Source: Planctomycetaceae bacterium
GTDB taxonomy: Bacteria > Planctomycetota > Planctomycetia > Planctomycetales > Planctomycetaceae
DNA: 64,000 bases
Direction: 5' to 3'
NCBI GenBank assembly: GCA_017795105.1
Contig: CP051247.1
Span: forward strand, 1,922,001 to 1,986,000
Below are positions 37,449-46,979 of this stretch, in pieces. The position numbers and the translations under genes are program-made. The number at the start of each line of letters is the position of its first letter. Position 1 is the first letter of the stretch. The notes beneath the pieces are model-generated. The model was not told where the DNA came from, searched no databases, and worked only from the letters and a program-made list of their open reading frames with translations.

Positions 37449-38894
37449 ATGAATCCGGATTTGCAGAATCAGCTGCTCCACGCTCAGACCCGTCGCCACT
37501 TTTTCCGCGACTGCGGCGTCGGCGTCGGCAAGATTGCGCTCGCCTCCATGCTCGCCAACGGCGGCGTTCCACTGGCTCAGGCCTCTTCCAGCGACACCCC
37601 GGCTCCGCCGCATTTCTCGCCGCGGGCCAAGCGGGTGATCTACCTGTTCATGGCGGGAGCACCAAGTCAACTGGAGTTGTTCGACTACAAGCCGAAGTTG
37701 AAAGAACTCGAAGGCAAGCCGATCCCGCCGTCAGTCATCGCCGGGCAGCGGTACGCCTTCATTCAGCCCGATGCCGCCGTGCTCGGGCCGCAGTTCGAGT
37801 TTGCGAAGCGAGGCCAGTCGGGCATCGAGATCTCCGATCAGCTGCCACATCTGTCCCGCGTTGTCGATGAGCTGACCTTCGTGCGGTCGTGCCATACCGA
37901 TCTGTTCAACCACTCGCCGGCTCAGCTGTTCATGAACACCGGGAACGGCGTCCCCGGCCGCCCGAGCATGGGAGCCTGGCTCAGTTACGGCCTAGGCAAC
38001 GAGGCCAACGACCTGCCGACATTCGTCGTGCTCAAGAGCGGCGGTAGCCTCAGCGGCGGTTCCGGTATGTGGTCGGCCGGCTTCCTGCCGTCGAAGCATC
38101 AGGGAGTTCCCTTCCGCGGTGAAGGTGATCCGATCCTGCATATCTCCAACCCGGCCGGAATCGATCGGAACATCCAGCGCGACACGCTCGATACACTCGA
38201 ACGGCTTAACTCACTGCAGGCCGAACGCACGGGTGATCCGGAAATCGATACGCGAATCTCTGCTTACGAGATGGCCTTTCGCATGCAGTCGCGAGCGCCT
38301 GAGCTCATGGACTTCTCGCAGGAAACTGCCGCGACGCTGCAGTCGTACGGAGCCAAGCCGGGGAACGGGAAAGCGGCCTTTGCCAACAACTGCCTGCTGG
38401 CCCGCCGGCTCGCCGAACGGGGCGTGCGGTTCATTCAGGTCTATCATTCCGGCTGGGACCACCACAGCAACGTGGCCGGCGGCATCAAAGGGCAGACGCG
38501 ACAAACCGATCAGGCCTGTGCAGCTCTCATCGAAGATCTGAAGCAGCGCGGTCTTCTCGAAGATACGCTGGTCGTCTGGGGCGGCGAATTCGGACGCACT
38601 CCGATGGTCGAAGCAAGTGCCGCCCTCGGCCGCAGCCAGGGACGCGATCATCATCCGCAGGCCTTCACCATGTGGTTTGCCGGCGGCGGCATGAAGCCGG
38701 GGCTGGCCTACGGACAGACCGACGAACTCGGCTTCCACGTGGTGGAGAAGCCGGTCCACGTGCACGACGTGCAGGCGACGATCCTGCATTGCCTGGGCAT
38801 CGATCACGAGCGGCTCGTCTACAAACATCAGGGGCTGAACTTCAAGCTGACCGGCGTCGAAGAACACCACCCCGTCACCGATCTCCTGGCCTGA
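37449..38894 (+). CDS. DUF1501 protein
   Basis: The 481-residue protein has RRHFFRDCGVGVGKIALASML near its N-terminus, which fits a Tat signal. The domain motifs are LFMAGAPSQLELFDYKP, SGWDHHSNVAGG, WGGEFGRTPMVE and GRDHHPQAFTMW. The histidines and aspartates are where an alkaline-phosphatase-like metal site would be, but no activity is proven for the family. It lies between two cytochrome-domain genes, 33 bp before the second, so the three probably form one operon and one exported complex. Confidence 0.92.
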   Translation: MNPDLQNQLLHAQTRRHFFRDCGVGVGKIALASMLANGGVPLAQASSSDTPAPPHFSPRAKRVIYLFMAGAPSQLELFDYKPKLKELEGKPIPPSVIAGQRYAFIQPDAAVLGPQFEFAKRGQSGIEISDQLPHLSRVVDELTFVRSCHTDLFNHSPAQLFMNTGNGVPGRPSMGAWLSYGLGNEANDLPTFVVLKSGGSLSGGSGMWSAGFLPSKHQGVPFRGEGDPILHISNPAGIDRNIQRDTLDTLERLNSLQAERTGDPEIDTRISAYEMAFRMQSRAPELMDFSQETAATLQSYGAKPGNGKAAFANNCLLARRLAERGVRFIQVYHSGWDHHSNVAGGIKGQTRQTDQACAALIEDLKQRGLLEDTLVVWGGEFGRTPMVEASAALGRSQGRDHHPQAFTMWFAGGGMKPGLAYGQTDELGFHVVEKPVHVHDVQATILHCLGIDHERLVYKHQGLNFKLTGVEEHHPVTDLLA

Positions 38895-38927
38895 GATACG
38901 CCCTCATCTACGAAGAACACTTTTGTC

Positions 38928-41900
38928 ATGTCGAACAGCCGCTCTCACTTTCGTCTCGCAAGTCCGACCGCGACACTGCTCGCTGCGGTCATTCTTCTCA
39001 GCCAGCCGTTTGCGGCGGCAGCCGCGGGCGTCGACTTCAACGAACAGATCCGCCCGATCCTTTCGGACAAATGCTTCTTCTGTCATGGTCCCGATCCGGA
39101 AACCCGCGAAGCCGATCTGCGGCTCGATGTCCGGCAGGATGCGATCGACTATCTCGCGATTGTCCCCGGCGAGCCGGACGAGAGCGAACTGATTCGTCGG
39201 ATCGAAGAGACCGATCCCGAGTTAAAGATGCCGCCGCCCCACTCGAAGCGATCGATCTCGCCGGAAGAGATCGCTCTGCTGAAACAGTGGATTGCCGAAG
39301 AGGCCCCGTATCAGCAGCACTGGTCGTTTAACCGTCTGGAACCGACCGATGTTCCGACACAGGCCGACAGTAAATGGCCGACCGGAGAGATCGACCAGTT
39401 CGTGTTAAAGCGAATGCGGGAGAAAGGACTGGAACCCTCGGAGCCTGCCCAGAAGGCCGCTCTGCTGCGGCGGGTCACGTTCGATCTCACCGGATTGCCC
39501 CCCACTCTCGAAGAACTCGACGCGTTTCTGGCCGATGAAAGTGCAAACGCCTATGAGAAGGTCGTCGATCGTCTGCTGGCCTCTCCGGCTTATGGCGAAC
39601 GGATGACGGCTGAGTGGCTCGACGTCGCCCGTTACAGCGACACGTATGGCTATCAGGTCGACCGCGATCGGTATGTCTGGCCCTGGCGGGACTGGGTCAT
39701 CCGGGCCTTCAATGCGAACAAACCGTACGATGAGTTTGTGACCGAACAGGTGGCCGGGGATCTGTTGCCGAATGCGACTGACGATCAGATTCTGGCAACG
39801 ACGTTCAACCGTCTGCATCCGCAAAAGGTCGAAGGGGGCAGTGTGCCGGAAGAGTTCCGCGTGGAGTATGTTTCCGACCGCACGCAGACCGTCGCGACCG
39901 CCTTTCTCGGACTGACGCTCGAATGTGCCCGCTGCCATACGCACAAGTACGATCCACTCACGCAGACGGAGTACTATCAGCTCTCGTCGTTCTTCGACAA
40001 CATCGATGAGGCGGGATTGTATTCGTATTTCACGAATGCCGTTCCTACGCCGAATCTGCTGCTCGCCAGCAAGGAACAGAAGGCGAGTATGTCTTCGCTG
40101 CGGGACAGAATTGCCCAGCACGAGCGTGAACTCGCTGCGCTCGAACAGCAGACTCCCGCCGGCTTCCAACACTGGTGGGACAACGCACGTCCGTTGAAAC
40201 CGGAACCGGTCGTTCTCAAAGAATCGACTTCTGCGCTCAAGGCGGAGCCAGAACTTGTTCCCGGCCGCATCGCTCATCTCGATTTCGAGGAGTGGAAGAA
40301 CGACAAAAACGTCGCGGTGCCCGGCGTGAAAGGACAGGCGATCAAACTGACGGGGGATGACGCCGTCAATCTGGAGGTCGGGAACTTCCGGCGGTTCCAG
40401 CCCTTCAGCGTCGCCCTGTGGCTGCAGACCCCGGATATGAAAGAGCGAGCCGTCATCTACCATCGTTCGCGTGCCTGGACCGATGCGGCCAGTCGAGGCT
40501 ACGAGTTGCTGATCGAAGACGGCCGTCTGGCGGCTTCGCTGATTCACTTCTGGCCCGGCAATGCCCTCAGCGTGAAGACGAAAGAACCGATCCCGACCGG
40601 GGAATGGCTGCATGTCGCGGTCACTTACGACGGTTCCATCGAAGCGGCTGGTCTGCAGATCTGGATCAACGGGCAGCCCGCCGAACTCGACATCGTCCGC
40701 GATGAACTGACCAAGAACATTACCGGCGGAGGCGGCGACAATATCGCAATCGGCGAACGCTTCCGCGACCGGGGCTTCAAGAACGGGATGGTCGACGAGT
40801 TCCAGGTCTTTGAACGGGAGTTGACTTCGCTCGAAGTCCGGCAGCTGCACGATGGGTCGTCGCTCGCCAACCTGTTGCAGCAGCCGCTCGAATCGCTGAG
40901 CACCGAAAACCGTCAGCTCATTGAACAGTACTATCGCTCGAATTTCAGCGACGCCTGGCAAACGAAGCAGACGGAACTGCAGCAGGCCCGGCAGAAGCTG
41001 TGCGATCTGGTCGATCCGATTCCGGAGATCATGGTCATGCGGGAGAACACCGAGCCGCATCAGACGTATCTGCTCCAGCGGGGCGTGTATGATGCCAAAG
41101 GGGACGCGGTGGAATCAGCCGTACCGGCGGCTCTGCATCCCTTTCCGCAAGAAGCCCCGGCTAACCGACTCGGCCTGGCTCGCTGGCTGATGTCTCGCGA
41201 CAATCCGCTGACCGCCCGCGTCACTGTGAACCGGTACTGGCAGATGCTGTTCGGCCAGGGAATCGTTCGTACGCCGGAAGATTTCGGCAGCCAGGGAGCC
41301 GTGCCGAGTCACCCGCAGTTGCTCGACTGGCTCGCACTCGACTTCATGAACCACGGCTGGGATCTGAAGCGACTCATGAAGCAGATCGTGATGTCGTCGA
41401 CGTATCGACAGACATCGCGAGTTACGGCGGACGATCTCGCGAAGGATCCGGAGAACATCTGGCTCGCACGCTACCCGGCTCATCGTCTGCCGGCCGAGAT
41501 GCTGCGGGACAACGCGCTGGCGGTCAGCGGGTTGCTTGTCGACAAGATCGGCGGCGAGCCGGTCAAACCTTACGAACTGGAAGACTCCTTCAAGCCAACG
41601 CCACGCAGCAAAGGTGAAGGGCTTTATCGCCGGAGTCTCTACACCTACTGGAAACGGACCAGTCCGGCTCCCGCGATGACGACATTCGACGCGGCCAAGC
41701 GAGACGTCTGCCAGCTCAAGCGGGACAAGACCTCTTCGCCGCTGCAGGCCTTCATCATGCTCAACGGCCCGCAGTACGTCGAAGCGGCCCGGGGACTGGC
41801 CGAACGCACGTTGAAAGAACACCCGGAGGACGTCACCGCCGGCATCGAGCACATGTTCCGCCTGCTGACCGCACGCGAGCCGAGCCCGCAGGAACGGAAG

Positions 41901-42083
41901 GTTCTCGAAGAACTGCACGCCCTGAACACGGACCACTTCGCGGCAAACCCCGAAGCCGCCACAGCGTATCTCGACGTCGGCGACAAAGATTTCGACAAGA
42001 CACTGACCCCAAGCCAACTGGCGGCCATGAGCGTCGTCGCCAGCACACTCTTGAACTACGACGAATGTATGATGCAGCGGTAA
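38928..42083 (+). CDS. PSCyt1-DUF1549-LamG-DUF1553 protein
   Basis: This 1051-residue secreted protein has a signal peptide (TLLAAVILLSQPFAAAAA) and then a PSCyt1 domain with haem site C-F-F-C-H (49-53). DUF1549 covers about 130-345. A LamG/concanavalin-like domain, absent from the other copy, lies at about 450-645 (FSVALWLQTPDMKERAVIYH, and WLHVAVTYDGSIEAAGLQIWINGQP, in part); it often binds glycans. DUF1553 ends the protein (about 750-1030; NRYWQMLFGQGIVRTPEDFG). It is the third gene of the cluster, and a DUF1501 gene follows 217 bp later across a repeat. Confidence 0.93.
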   Translation: MSNSRSHFRLASPTATLLAAVILLSQPFAAAAAGVDFNEQIRPILSDKCFFCHGPDPETREADLRLDVRQDAIDYLAIVPGEPDESELIRRIEETDPELKMPPPHSKRSISPEEIALLKQWIAEEAPYQQHWSFNRLEPTDVPTQADSKWPTGEIDQFVLKRMREKGLEPSEPAQKAALLRRVTFDLTGLPPTLEELDAFLADESANAYEKVVDRLLASPAYGERMTAEWLDVARYSDTYGYQVDRDRYVWPWRDWVIRAFNANKPYDEFVTEQVAGDLLPNATDDQILATTFNRLHPQKVEGGSVPEEFRVEYVSDRTQTVATAFLGLTLECARCHTHKYDPLTQTEYYQLSSFFDNIDEAGLYSYFTNAVPTPNLLLASKEQKASMSSLRDRIAQHERELAALEQQTPAGFQHWWDNARPLKPEPVVLKESTSALKAEPELVPGRIAHLDFEEWKNDKNVAVPGVKGQAIKLTGDDAVNLEVGNFRRFQPFSVALWLQTPDMKERAVIYHRSRAWTDAASRGYELLIEDGRLAASLIHFWPGNALSVKTKEPIPTGEWLHVAVTYDGSIEAAGLQIWINGQPAELDIVRDELTKNITGGGGDNIAIGERFRDRGFKNGMVDEFQVFERELTSLEVRQLHDGSSLANLLQQPLESLSTENRQLIEQYYRSNFSDAWQTKQTELQQARQKLCDLVDPIPEIMVMRENTEPHQTYLLQRGVYDAKGDAVESAVPAALHPFPQEAPANRLGLARWLMSRDNPLTARVTVNRYWQMLFGQGIVRTPEDFGSQGAVPSHPQLLDWLALDFMNHGWDLKRLMKQIVMSSTYRQTSRVTADDLAKDPENIWLARYPAHRLPAEMLRDNALAVSGLLVDKIGGEPVKPYELEDSFKPTPRSKGEGLYRRSLYTYWKRTSPAPAMTTFDAAKRDVCQLKRDKTSSPLQAFIMLNGPQYVEAARGLAERTLKEHPEDVTAGIEHMFRLLTAREPSPQERKVLEELHALNTDHFAANPEAATAYLDVGDKDFDKTLTPSQLAAMSVVASTLLNYDECMMQR

Positions 42084-42110
42084 TGACGATTTAGTCTGGG
42101 TTGTTTTCTA

Positions 42111-42243
42111 TTCACCACAGAGACACAGAGGGCACGGAGAGTCCACTGAGGTAGAGCACACACGAAACAAAGAAGCAGCTTTAGAATCTACTGTTTTCAT
42201 TCGCCAGAGGATTGCACCTCCTTCTCTGTGCCTCTGTGGTTTA
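42111..42243. repeat. 133-bp element with terminal inverted repeats
   Basis: The left end TTCACCACAGAGACACAGAG and the right end CTCTGTGCCTCTGTGGTTTA form an imperfect inverted repeat of about 25 bp. A second copy lies at 48955-49083. No coding capacity is seen, so it looks like a non-autonomous (MITE-like) or BIME-like element. It separates the third and fourth genes of the cytochrome/DUF1501 cluster. Confidence 0.75.
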
Positions 42244-42300
42244 CTCATCTCTTACGATCAACAAGTCGACACTCCCGAGACCCGATGGGAATTGATTGCC

Positions 42301-43713
42301 ATGATGCCACGACGACATTTTCTGCAGCAGTTTGGAATGGGACTGGGAGCGATCGCGCTGGGAGACATGCTGAATCCGGTCTCTGCGAACGCCGCCAGTG
42401 CGGATGCCGTGCTGCAGACGCTGCACCATGCTCCGAAAGCCCAGCGGGTGATCTACCTGTTTCAGTCGGGTGCGCCGTCGCAGATGGATCTGTTCGACTA
42501 CAAGCCGCTGCTCAACGAGAAGCATGGCGAACAGTTGCCCGATTCGGTCCGTGGTCAACAGCGGTTGACCGGTATGTCGGGAAACCAGTCGAGCCTGCCG
42601 CTGGTCGGGTCGCCATTTAAGTTCGCCCAGCATGGCGAGTCGGGACTCTGGATGAGCGACCTGCTGCCGCATACGTCGAAGGTGGCCGATGAACTCTGCG
42701 TGATCCATTCGATGTACACCGAAGCGATCAATCATGGCCCCGGTGTCACGCACGTCCAGACCGGTTCTCAGTTTCCCGGTCGTCCCAGCATCGGCGCCTG
42801 GCTGAGTTACGGACTCGGCAGCGAGAACGCCGACCTGCCCGCGTTTATCGTGATGACCACACGCGACAAAAAGGGGCAGCCGCTCGTGTCGCGGTACTGG
42901 GGCAACGGTTTCCTGCCGGCTCGGCATCAGGGGGTGCAGTTCCGCAGTGGCGGCGACCCGGTGCTTTATCTGCAGAACCCGGCCGGGATCAGTTCCGACA
43001 CACGCCGGGGCATGCTGCAGGCGCTCAATCGACTCCACGAGATCGAGAAGCAGGAAACGCTCGATCCGCAGATCAACACGCGGATCGCTCAGTACGAGAT
43101 GGCTTTCCGAATGCAGACCTCAATTCCGGAAGCGACCGACCTTTCTTCGGAACCCGAACACATCTTCGAACTCTACGGCGAGCAGGCGCGGGAACCGGGC
43201 ACGTTCGCGGCGAACTGCCTGCAGGCCCGCCGTCTGGCCGAACGGGGCGTCCGCTTTATTCAGCTCTACCATCCCGGCTGGGACCACCACGGTGGACTCC
43301 CTGGCGGTCTGAAGCGGCAGTGTCAGGAAACCGATCAGGCCTCGGCCGCTCTGATCACCGATCTGAAGCAGCGCGGCCTGCTCGACGACACGCTGGTCAT
43401 CTGGGGAGGCGAGTTCGGCCGCACGAATTACTGTCAGGGCAAGCTGACTGCCAACAGCTTCGGCCGCGATCATCACCCCCGCTGCTTCAGCCTCTGGATG
43501 GCGGGCGGCGGCGTTAAAGGGGGCATGAGCTACGGCCAGACCGACCCGTACTGCTACAACATCGTCGAGAAGCCGGTGCACATCCATGACTTCCAGGCGA
43601 CGCTGCTGCACCTGCTCGGTATCGACCACGAACGCCTCACCTACCGCTACCAGGGCCGGGCCTTCCGCCTGACTGACGTGCACGGTCATGTCGTCGAGGA
43701 CATTCTGGCGTGA
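42301..43713 (+). CDS. DUF1501 protein, Tat-exported
   Basis: The 470-residue protein starts MMPRRHFLQQFGMGLGAIAL, a Tat signal. It closely parallels the DUF1501 protein at 37.4 kb: LFQSGAPSQMDLFDYKPLL, YHPGWDHHGGLPGG, WGGEFGRTNYCQG and GRDHHPRCFSLWM. ATG 42301 is taken instead of a TTG three codons earlier. It has an extra insertion near residues 195-215. A repeat element lies upstream, which may separate its promoter from the preceding cytochrome gene. Function unknown, probably periplasmic. Confidence 0.92.
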   Translation: MMPRRHFLQQFGMGLGAIALGDMLNPVSANAASADAVLQTLHHAPKAQRVIYLFQSGAPSQMDLFDYKPLLNEKHGEQLPDSVRGQQRLTGMSGNQSSLPLVGSPFKFAQHGESGLWMSDLLPHTSKVADELCVIHSMYTEAINHGPGVTHVQTGSQFPGRPSIGAWLSYGLGSENADLPAFIVMTTRDKKGQPLVSRYWGNGFLPARHQGVQFRSGGDPVLYLQNPAGISSDTRRGMLQALNRLHEIEKQETLDPQINTRIAQYEMAFRMQTSIPEATDLSSEPEHIFELYGEQAREPGTFAANCLQARRLAERGVRFIQLYHPGWDHHGGLPGGLKRQCQETDQASAALITDLKQRGLLDDTLVIWGGEFGRTNYCQGKLTANSFGRDHHPRCFSLWMAGGGVKGGMSYGQTDPYCYNIVEKPVHIHDFQATLLHLLGIDHERLTYRYQGRAFRLTDVHGHVVEDILA

Positions 43714-43806
43714 CGCGATGTGCGAGAGCTTGATGACCTGGCGTTAAGGCGACTGAATCTCCGAACGGGTGGCACATCATTGGCAGGATGCCGCTGTTGC
43801 CGGGCG

Positions 43807-44976
43807 TTAATTCCCGGTTCGTTTGCCTCGGGTGATGAGCGCGGCACTGTGGTGGCCGCCGAAACCCAGCGAGATCTTGAGGCCGCAATTGATCCTGGTC
43901 TGTAAGGGCTGCTTGAGCACCGGGCGGATCGGGCAGGCGGGATCGAGTCCGGACAAGTTCCAGACGGGCGGCAGGATCTGATCGCGGAGCGCCAGCAGCA
44001 GCCAGGCGAGTTCCATGCTGCCAGCCGCCCCGAGCGGATGGCCGTGAGCGCCCTTGCTGGCGGTACTCCACGGCTGTTGATCCGGTTTCCCGAAGACGCG
44101 ACCGATGGCGGTCGCTTCGCTCAGATCGTTGGCAGTCGTTCCCGTGCCGTGCAGATTGAGCACGTCGACGTCGGACGTCCGACGCCCGGATCGAATCAGC
44201 AGATCACCGAGCAATCGCGTCAGCACCCCGGCCTGGGGATCGAGCTGAGTCATGCCGGAGGGGTCGTTGTACTGCAGACCTCGTTCGAGATAACCATACG
44301 CCGAACCAGCCGGCTGCCAGGGGGCTTCGCTGCGAGCGAGGACAAACATGGCGCCGCCAGCTCCGATCACGAAACCGGAGCGCTCGCGATCAAACGGTCG
44401 ACACGCCTGCTCAGCCGGGCGATCGTCGCGAGCGAGCACCCCGAGACGGCGATACGAATAGCGGACGAAATCGTTGATCGAGGCATCGACACTGCCGGCG
44501 AGCACGAGATCGCACTCCCCCTGCTCGATCAGCTGGGCGCCACGAAGCACGGCATCGAGTCCGGTCGCACAGGCGGAAACGGGACAGAGCGCGGGCCCGG
44601 TCAGCGGATATTCCTGCAGGATTCGCTGCAACGGAGCCGAGGGCCAGAGCGTGGGGAACGGATGAGAACTGTTCGGCCGATACAGTTCGAGCGGCCCCTT
44701 ACTCGTGCCGATGACACAGCCCCAGCGGTGTTCCTGAAAGGCGGCCGGATCGGTCCAGCCGGCGTCGGCCAGCGCTTCGCGCGTCGTGGCGAGCGCGAGC
44801 TGTTCAGGAAGCGTTAGCTCGGCGGGGTATTCGTGAGCTGCCGCAGCCAGCGGGAGCGCGGAGGTGACGGACGAAGAACGCTCGGGGCGGTCGCCCGAGA
44901 GCAGCGTCTGCCAGCTGGTTTCGCGGTTCGCTCCCAGAGGCGTCCAGAGTCCGATACCGGTCACGGCGACTGTCAT
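43807..44976 (-). CDS. beta-ketoacyl synthase (KAS I/II fold), stand-alone
   Basis: The enzyme condenses malonyl-ACP with an acyl chain in fatty-acid or polyketide synthesis. The 389-residue protein has the thiolase fold with the active Cys136 in VSACATGLDA, His276 in LHGTGTTAND, and Lys308/His313 in SKGAHGHPLGAAG, so the Cys-His-His set is complete. It is shorter and more divergent than FabF, and no acyl carrier protein or reductase is nearby, so it may serve a special lipid pathway. A 56-residue membrane protein gene lies just upstream on the same strand. Confidence 0.9.
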   Translation of the reverse strand: MTVAVTGIGLWTPLGANRETSWQTLLSGDRPERSSSVTSALPLAAAAHEYPAELTLPEQLALATTREALADAGWTDPAAFQEHRWGCVIGTSKGPLELYRPNSSHPFPTLWPSAPLQRILQEYPLTGPALCPVSACATGLDAVLRGAQLIEQGECDLVLAGSVDASINDFVRYSYRRLGVLARDDRPAEQACRPFDRERSGFVIGAGGAMFVLARSEAPWQPAGSAYGYLERGLQYNDPSGMTQLDPQAGVLTRLLGDLLIRSGRRTSDVDVLNLHGTGTTANDLSEATAIGRVFGKPDQQPWSTASKGAHGHPLGAAGSMELAWLLLALRDQILPPVWNLSGLDPACPIRPVLKQPLQTRINCGLKISLGFGGHHSAALITRGKRTGN

Positions 44977-45114
44977 GGGATCGTCTTCACTCGCCGCAGC
45001 ACTCTCAGGTCAATCAGTCGTATCAGCACGTTAGGAAACAGCGAGAACATGCAGATCGGGCGTCCGATCCTGCGTTCAGGACGTCGCCTGTCTCAGAAAC
45101 ACTCGGAATTCGCT

Positions 45115-45285
45115 CTAGCGGCGGTTGGCGGAACGGCAGACGGCGAACAGCACGCCCCCGATTCCGGCCAGCACGATCAGCAGGTCGATCCAGGGGATCC
45201 CCCCGCCGCCGGTATTCGACGATTGTGCAACCACAGGACCAATCGCCATCAGCCGGGAAGTCAGAGTGGTCGTCGTCAGTAGCAT
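45115..45285 (-). CDS. 56-residue membrane protein
   Basis: This small frame reads MLLTTTTLTSRLMAIGPVVA at its start and then one membrane helix (IPWIDLLIVLAGIGGVLFAV) followed by a positive C-terminus (CRSANRR). Such a short N-terminal stretch, glycine run and single helix are common in small inner-membrane proteins. It lies between the HYExAFE and ketoacyl synthase genes, all on the minus strand, so it may be part of their operon. The frame uses the same GC-rich third positions as its neighbours. I do not know the family. Confidence 0.65.
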   Translation of the reverse strand: MLLTTTTLTSRLMAIGPVVAQSSNTGGGGIPWIDLLIVLAGIGGVLFAVCRSANRR

Positions 45286-45307
45286 CGCATGATCCCGTCA
45301 GTTCTCG

Positions 45308-45820
45308 TTACACAGCCGTCGCGGAGCCGGAGAGTACGGTTTCCAGAGGGAACCGGCAATCGCGGAACGCTTCCTTTGGCACCCAGACCGTCTGCCATCG
45401 GGGGGATCGCTGTTTCATCACCTGCCGATAGTCGTCGACCCAGACGCCGTAGAAATCATACCGTTTCTCACGGAAATTGACGAACGAACGGGATCCGGCT
45501 CCGTCAGAATCGAGATCGGACTCGTAGGCGAAGACCAGCAGGCTGCGAAAATCACCGCCGAAAACCTCCTGCCATTTGGCCAGACATTCGATGTCTTCGA
45601 CCGTCGCCCAGTTCTCCCAGCGGCGTCCGCCCGTCCGCCGGCGGCCCTTCACGTCGACCAGCAGATTCGTCGAACCGGGCGAATAAACGATGAAGTCCAT
45701 CGATTTCAGCGACACATCGGCCAGCAGCGCCCGGCGTGATTCGTCGACCGCGACGTAAGCGGTCCGCTTTTCCCGCAGATACGCTTCGAACGCCACATCG
45801 TAATGGTTCGATCGCAGCAT
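45308..45820 (-). CDS. HYExAFE-family protein (restriction-endonuclease-like fold)
   Basis: The 170-residue protein starts RSNHYDVAFEAYLREK, a variant of the H-Y-E-x-A-F-E signature that names a planctomycete family of unknown function. A segment MDFIVYSPGS, then LLVDVKGRRRT matches the D...(D/E)-x-K pattern of PD-(D/E)XK nucleases, so a DNA-related role is possible but not shown. Tryptophan- and tyrosine-rich later parts (WENWATVEDIECLAKWQEVF) look well ordered. It starts a minus-strand group with the small membrane protein and the ketoacyl synthase. Confidence 0.85.
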   Translation of the reverse strand: MLRSNHYDVAFEAYLREKRTAYVAVDESRRALLADVSLKSMDFIVYSPGSTNLLVDVKGRRRTGGRRWENWATVEDIECLAKWQEVFGGDFRSLLVFAYESDLDSDGAGSRSFVNFREKRYDFYGVWVDDYRQVMKQRSPRWQTVWVPKEAFRDCRFPLETVLSGSATAV

Positions 45821-45951
45821 CGGCGGGTGGTCCTTCCTGTCCTCGGTCCGTGAAAGCGTCCTGAACCGATGCTACCGGGCGAGTGGACGGGAGTCAATCT
45901 GTTCGCAATGGGAAGGCTTTCGGCGAACCAGGTCCGTCCGTCCCGAACCGT

Positions 45952-46827
45952 TCAGGATTCGAGCTGCAACGCGTGGGGCAGGCCCTGTTCGATCGTCGGA
46001 TACTGCAGTTCCGGCAGCAGTTCGGCACGAAGTCGCTGATTGCTGCAGCGTTTATTCAGCCCTCGGTCTCCCTTGGGATCATCGGCTGAGGCGTCGAAGA
46101 CGGGACCGGGAACGTTAAGCAGTTCCGCCAGCCGAGTGTAGTAGGCCCGCCGGGTGATCGGTTCGTTATCGGACACCAGATAGAGCGTATTCGGCAGGTC
46201 CTGAGCCGCCGCTCCCACGACGGCCTGCACGGCATCGTCGACATCGATCAGGTTGAGCCAGGCGTCGGGGTTGCCCGCAAACGGGGTTTTCTGCTCCAGT
46301 TGCTCGGCTCGCGCCAGCATTCGCTCCGGGCCGTAGATGCCGGCCAGACGCAGAATCACGCTGTTGGCCCGGTCGGCCAACAGTTGCTCGGCTTCGAGGC
46401 AGATCTGTCCGTTCTCCCGGGTCGGTTCGCAGGGCGAGGTCTCATCGACCGTTTCGCCCTCGGTCTGTCCGTACACGCTGGAGCTGGAGATGTGAATGAG
46501 CCGGGACTGGTCGGGAATGGCGGCGAGCAGATTTCGCAGCCCCTCGACATAGACCTCCCGCATCGACTGCTCCGAGGTTCGATCGAAGCCGACCGCGTGC
46601 AGGACCACGTTCGCGGTCGGCAGGCGACTCAGTGTCTCGGGATCAAGCACGTCGCAGACGATGGGAAGAACTCCCTTCGCGACGAACTCCGAGGCTTTCG
46701 CCGGCGAGCGGGTTGTCGCCGCCACCGAGAGTCCCTGCTGTTGCCAGGCGGCCGCCACGCGACTGCCGAGATATCCACAACCGACAATCAATCGGTCGAC
46801 TTCTGCCTTGAATTCTGAGTCCTGCAT
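45952..46827 (-). CDS. NAD(P)-dependent epimerase/dehydratase (YeeZ-like)
   Basis: The 291-residue extended short-chain dehydrogenase has the nucleotide-binding start RLIVGCGYLGSRVAAAWQQ (G-x-G-x-x-G) and HISSSSVYG, where the tyrosine is part of the catalytic set. The lysine of the usual Y-x-x-x-K is not at the normal spacing, which is typical of the atypical SDR5/YeeZ group. The substrate is probably a nucleotide sugar or a small sugar, unknown here. It lies upstream of the HYExAFE gene, 131 bp away on the same strand. Confidence 0.82.
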   Translation of the reverse strand: MQDSEFKAEVDRLIVGCGYLGSRVAAAWQQQGLSVAATTRSPAKASEFVAKGVLPIVCDVLDPETLSRLPTANVVLHAVGFDRTSEQSMREVYVEGLRNLLAAIPDQSRLIHISSSSVYGQTEGETVDETSPCEPTRENGQICLEAEQLLADRANSVILRLAGIYGPERMLARAEQLEQKTPFAGNPDAWLNLIDVDDAVQAVVGAAAQDLPNTLYLVSDNEPITRRAYYTRLAELLNVPGPVFDASADDPKGDRGLNKRCSNQRLRAELLPELQYPTIEQGLPHALQLES

Positions 46828-46874
46828 GTCCCGATTGTGGGGGAATCCCCCGGGGTGTCAACCGCAGGACTGAT

Positions 46875-46907
46875 AAGCAGTAGGCAGCAGCCGTCAGGCG
46901 TTAGGGC
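46875..46907. repeat. degenerate AGGC heptad array
   Basis: AAGC, AGGC, AGCC, AGGC and AGGG follow one another exactly every 7 bp (first bases 46875, 46882, 46889, 46896, 46903). A related array lies at 61197-61346. No coding or hairpin structure explains it. Confidence 0.55.
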
Positions 46908-46979
46908 ACTTTCGTGCTCTTGCCGCAGGTTCGTGGACTCCGAGTGACGGAAATCGCTGACGTGGTACCTGTTGGCAGC

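Noticed and set aside
39405..41060. 551-residue minus-strand frame opposite the second cytochrome-domain gene
   Set aside because: The sense protein has recognised domains throughout this region.
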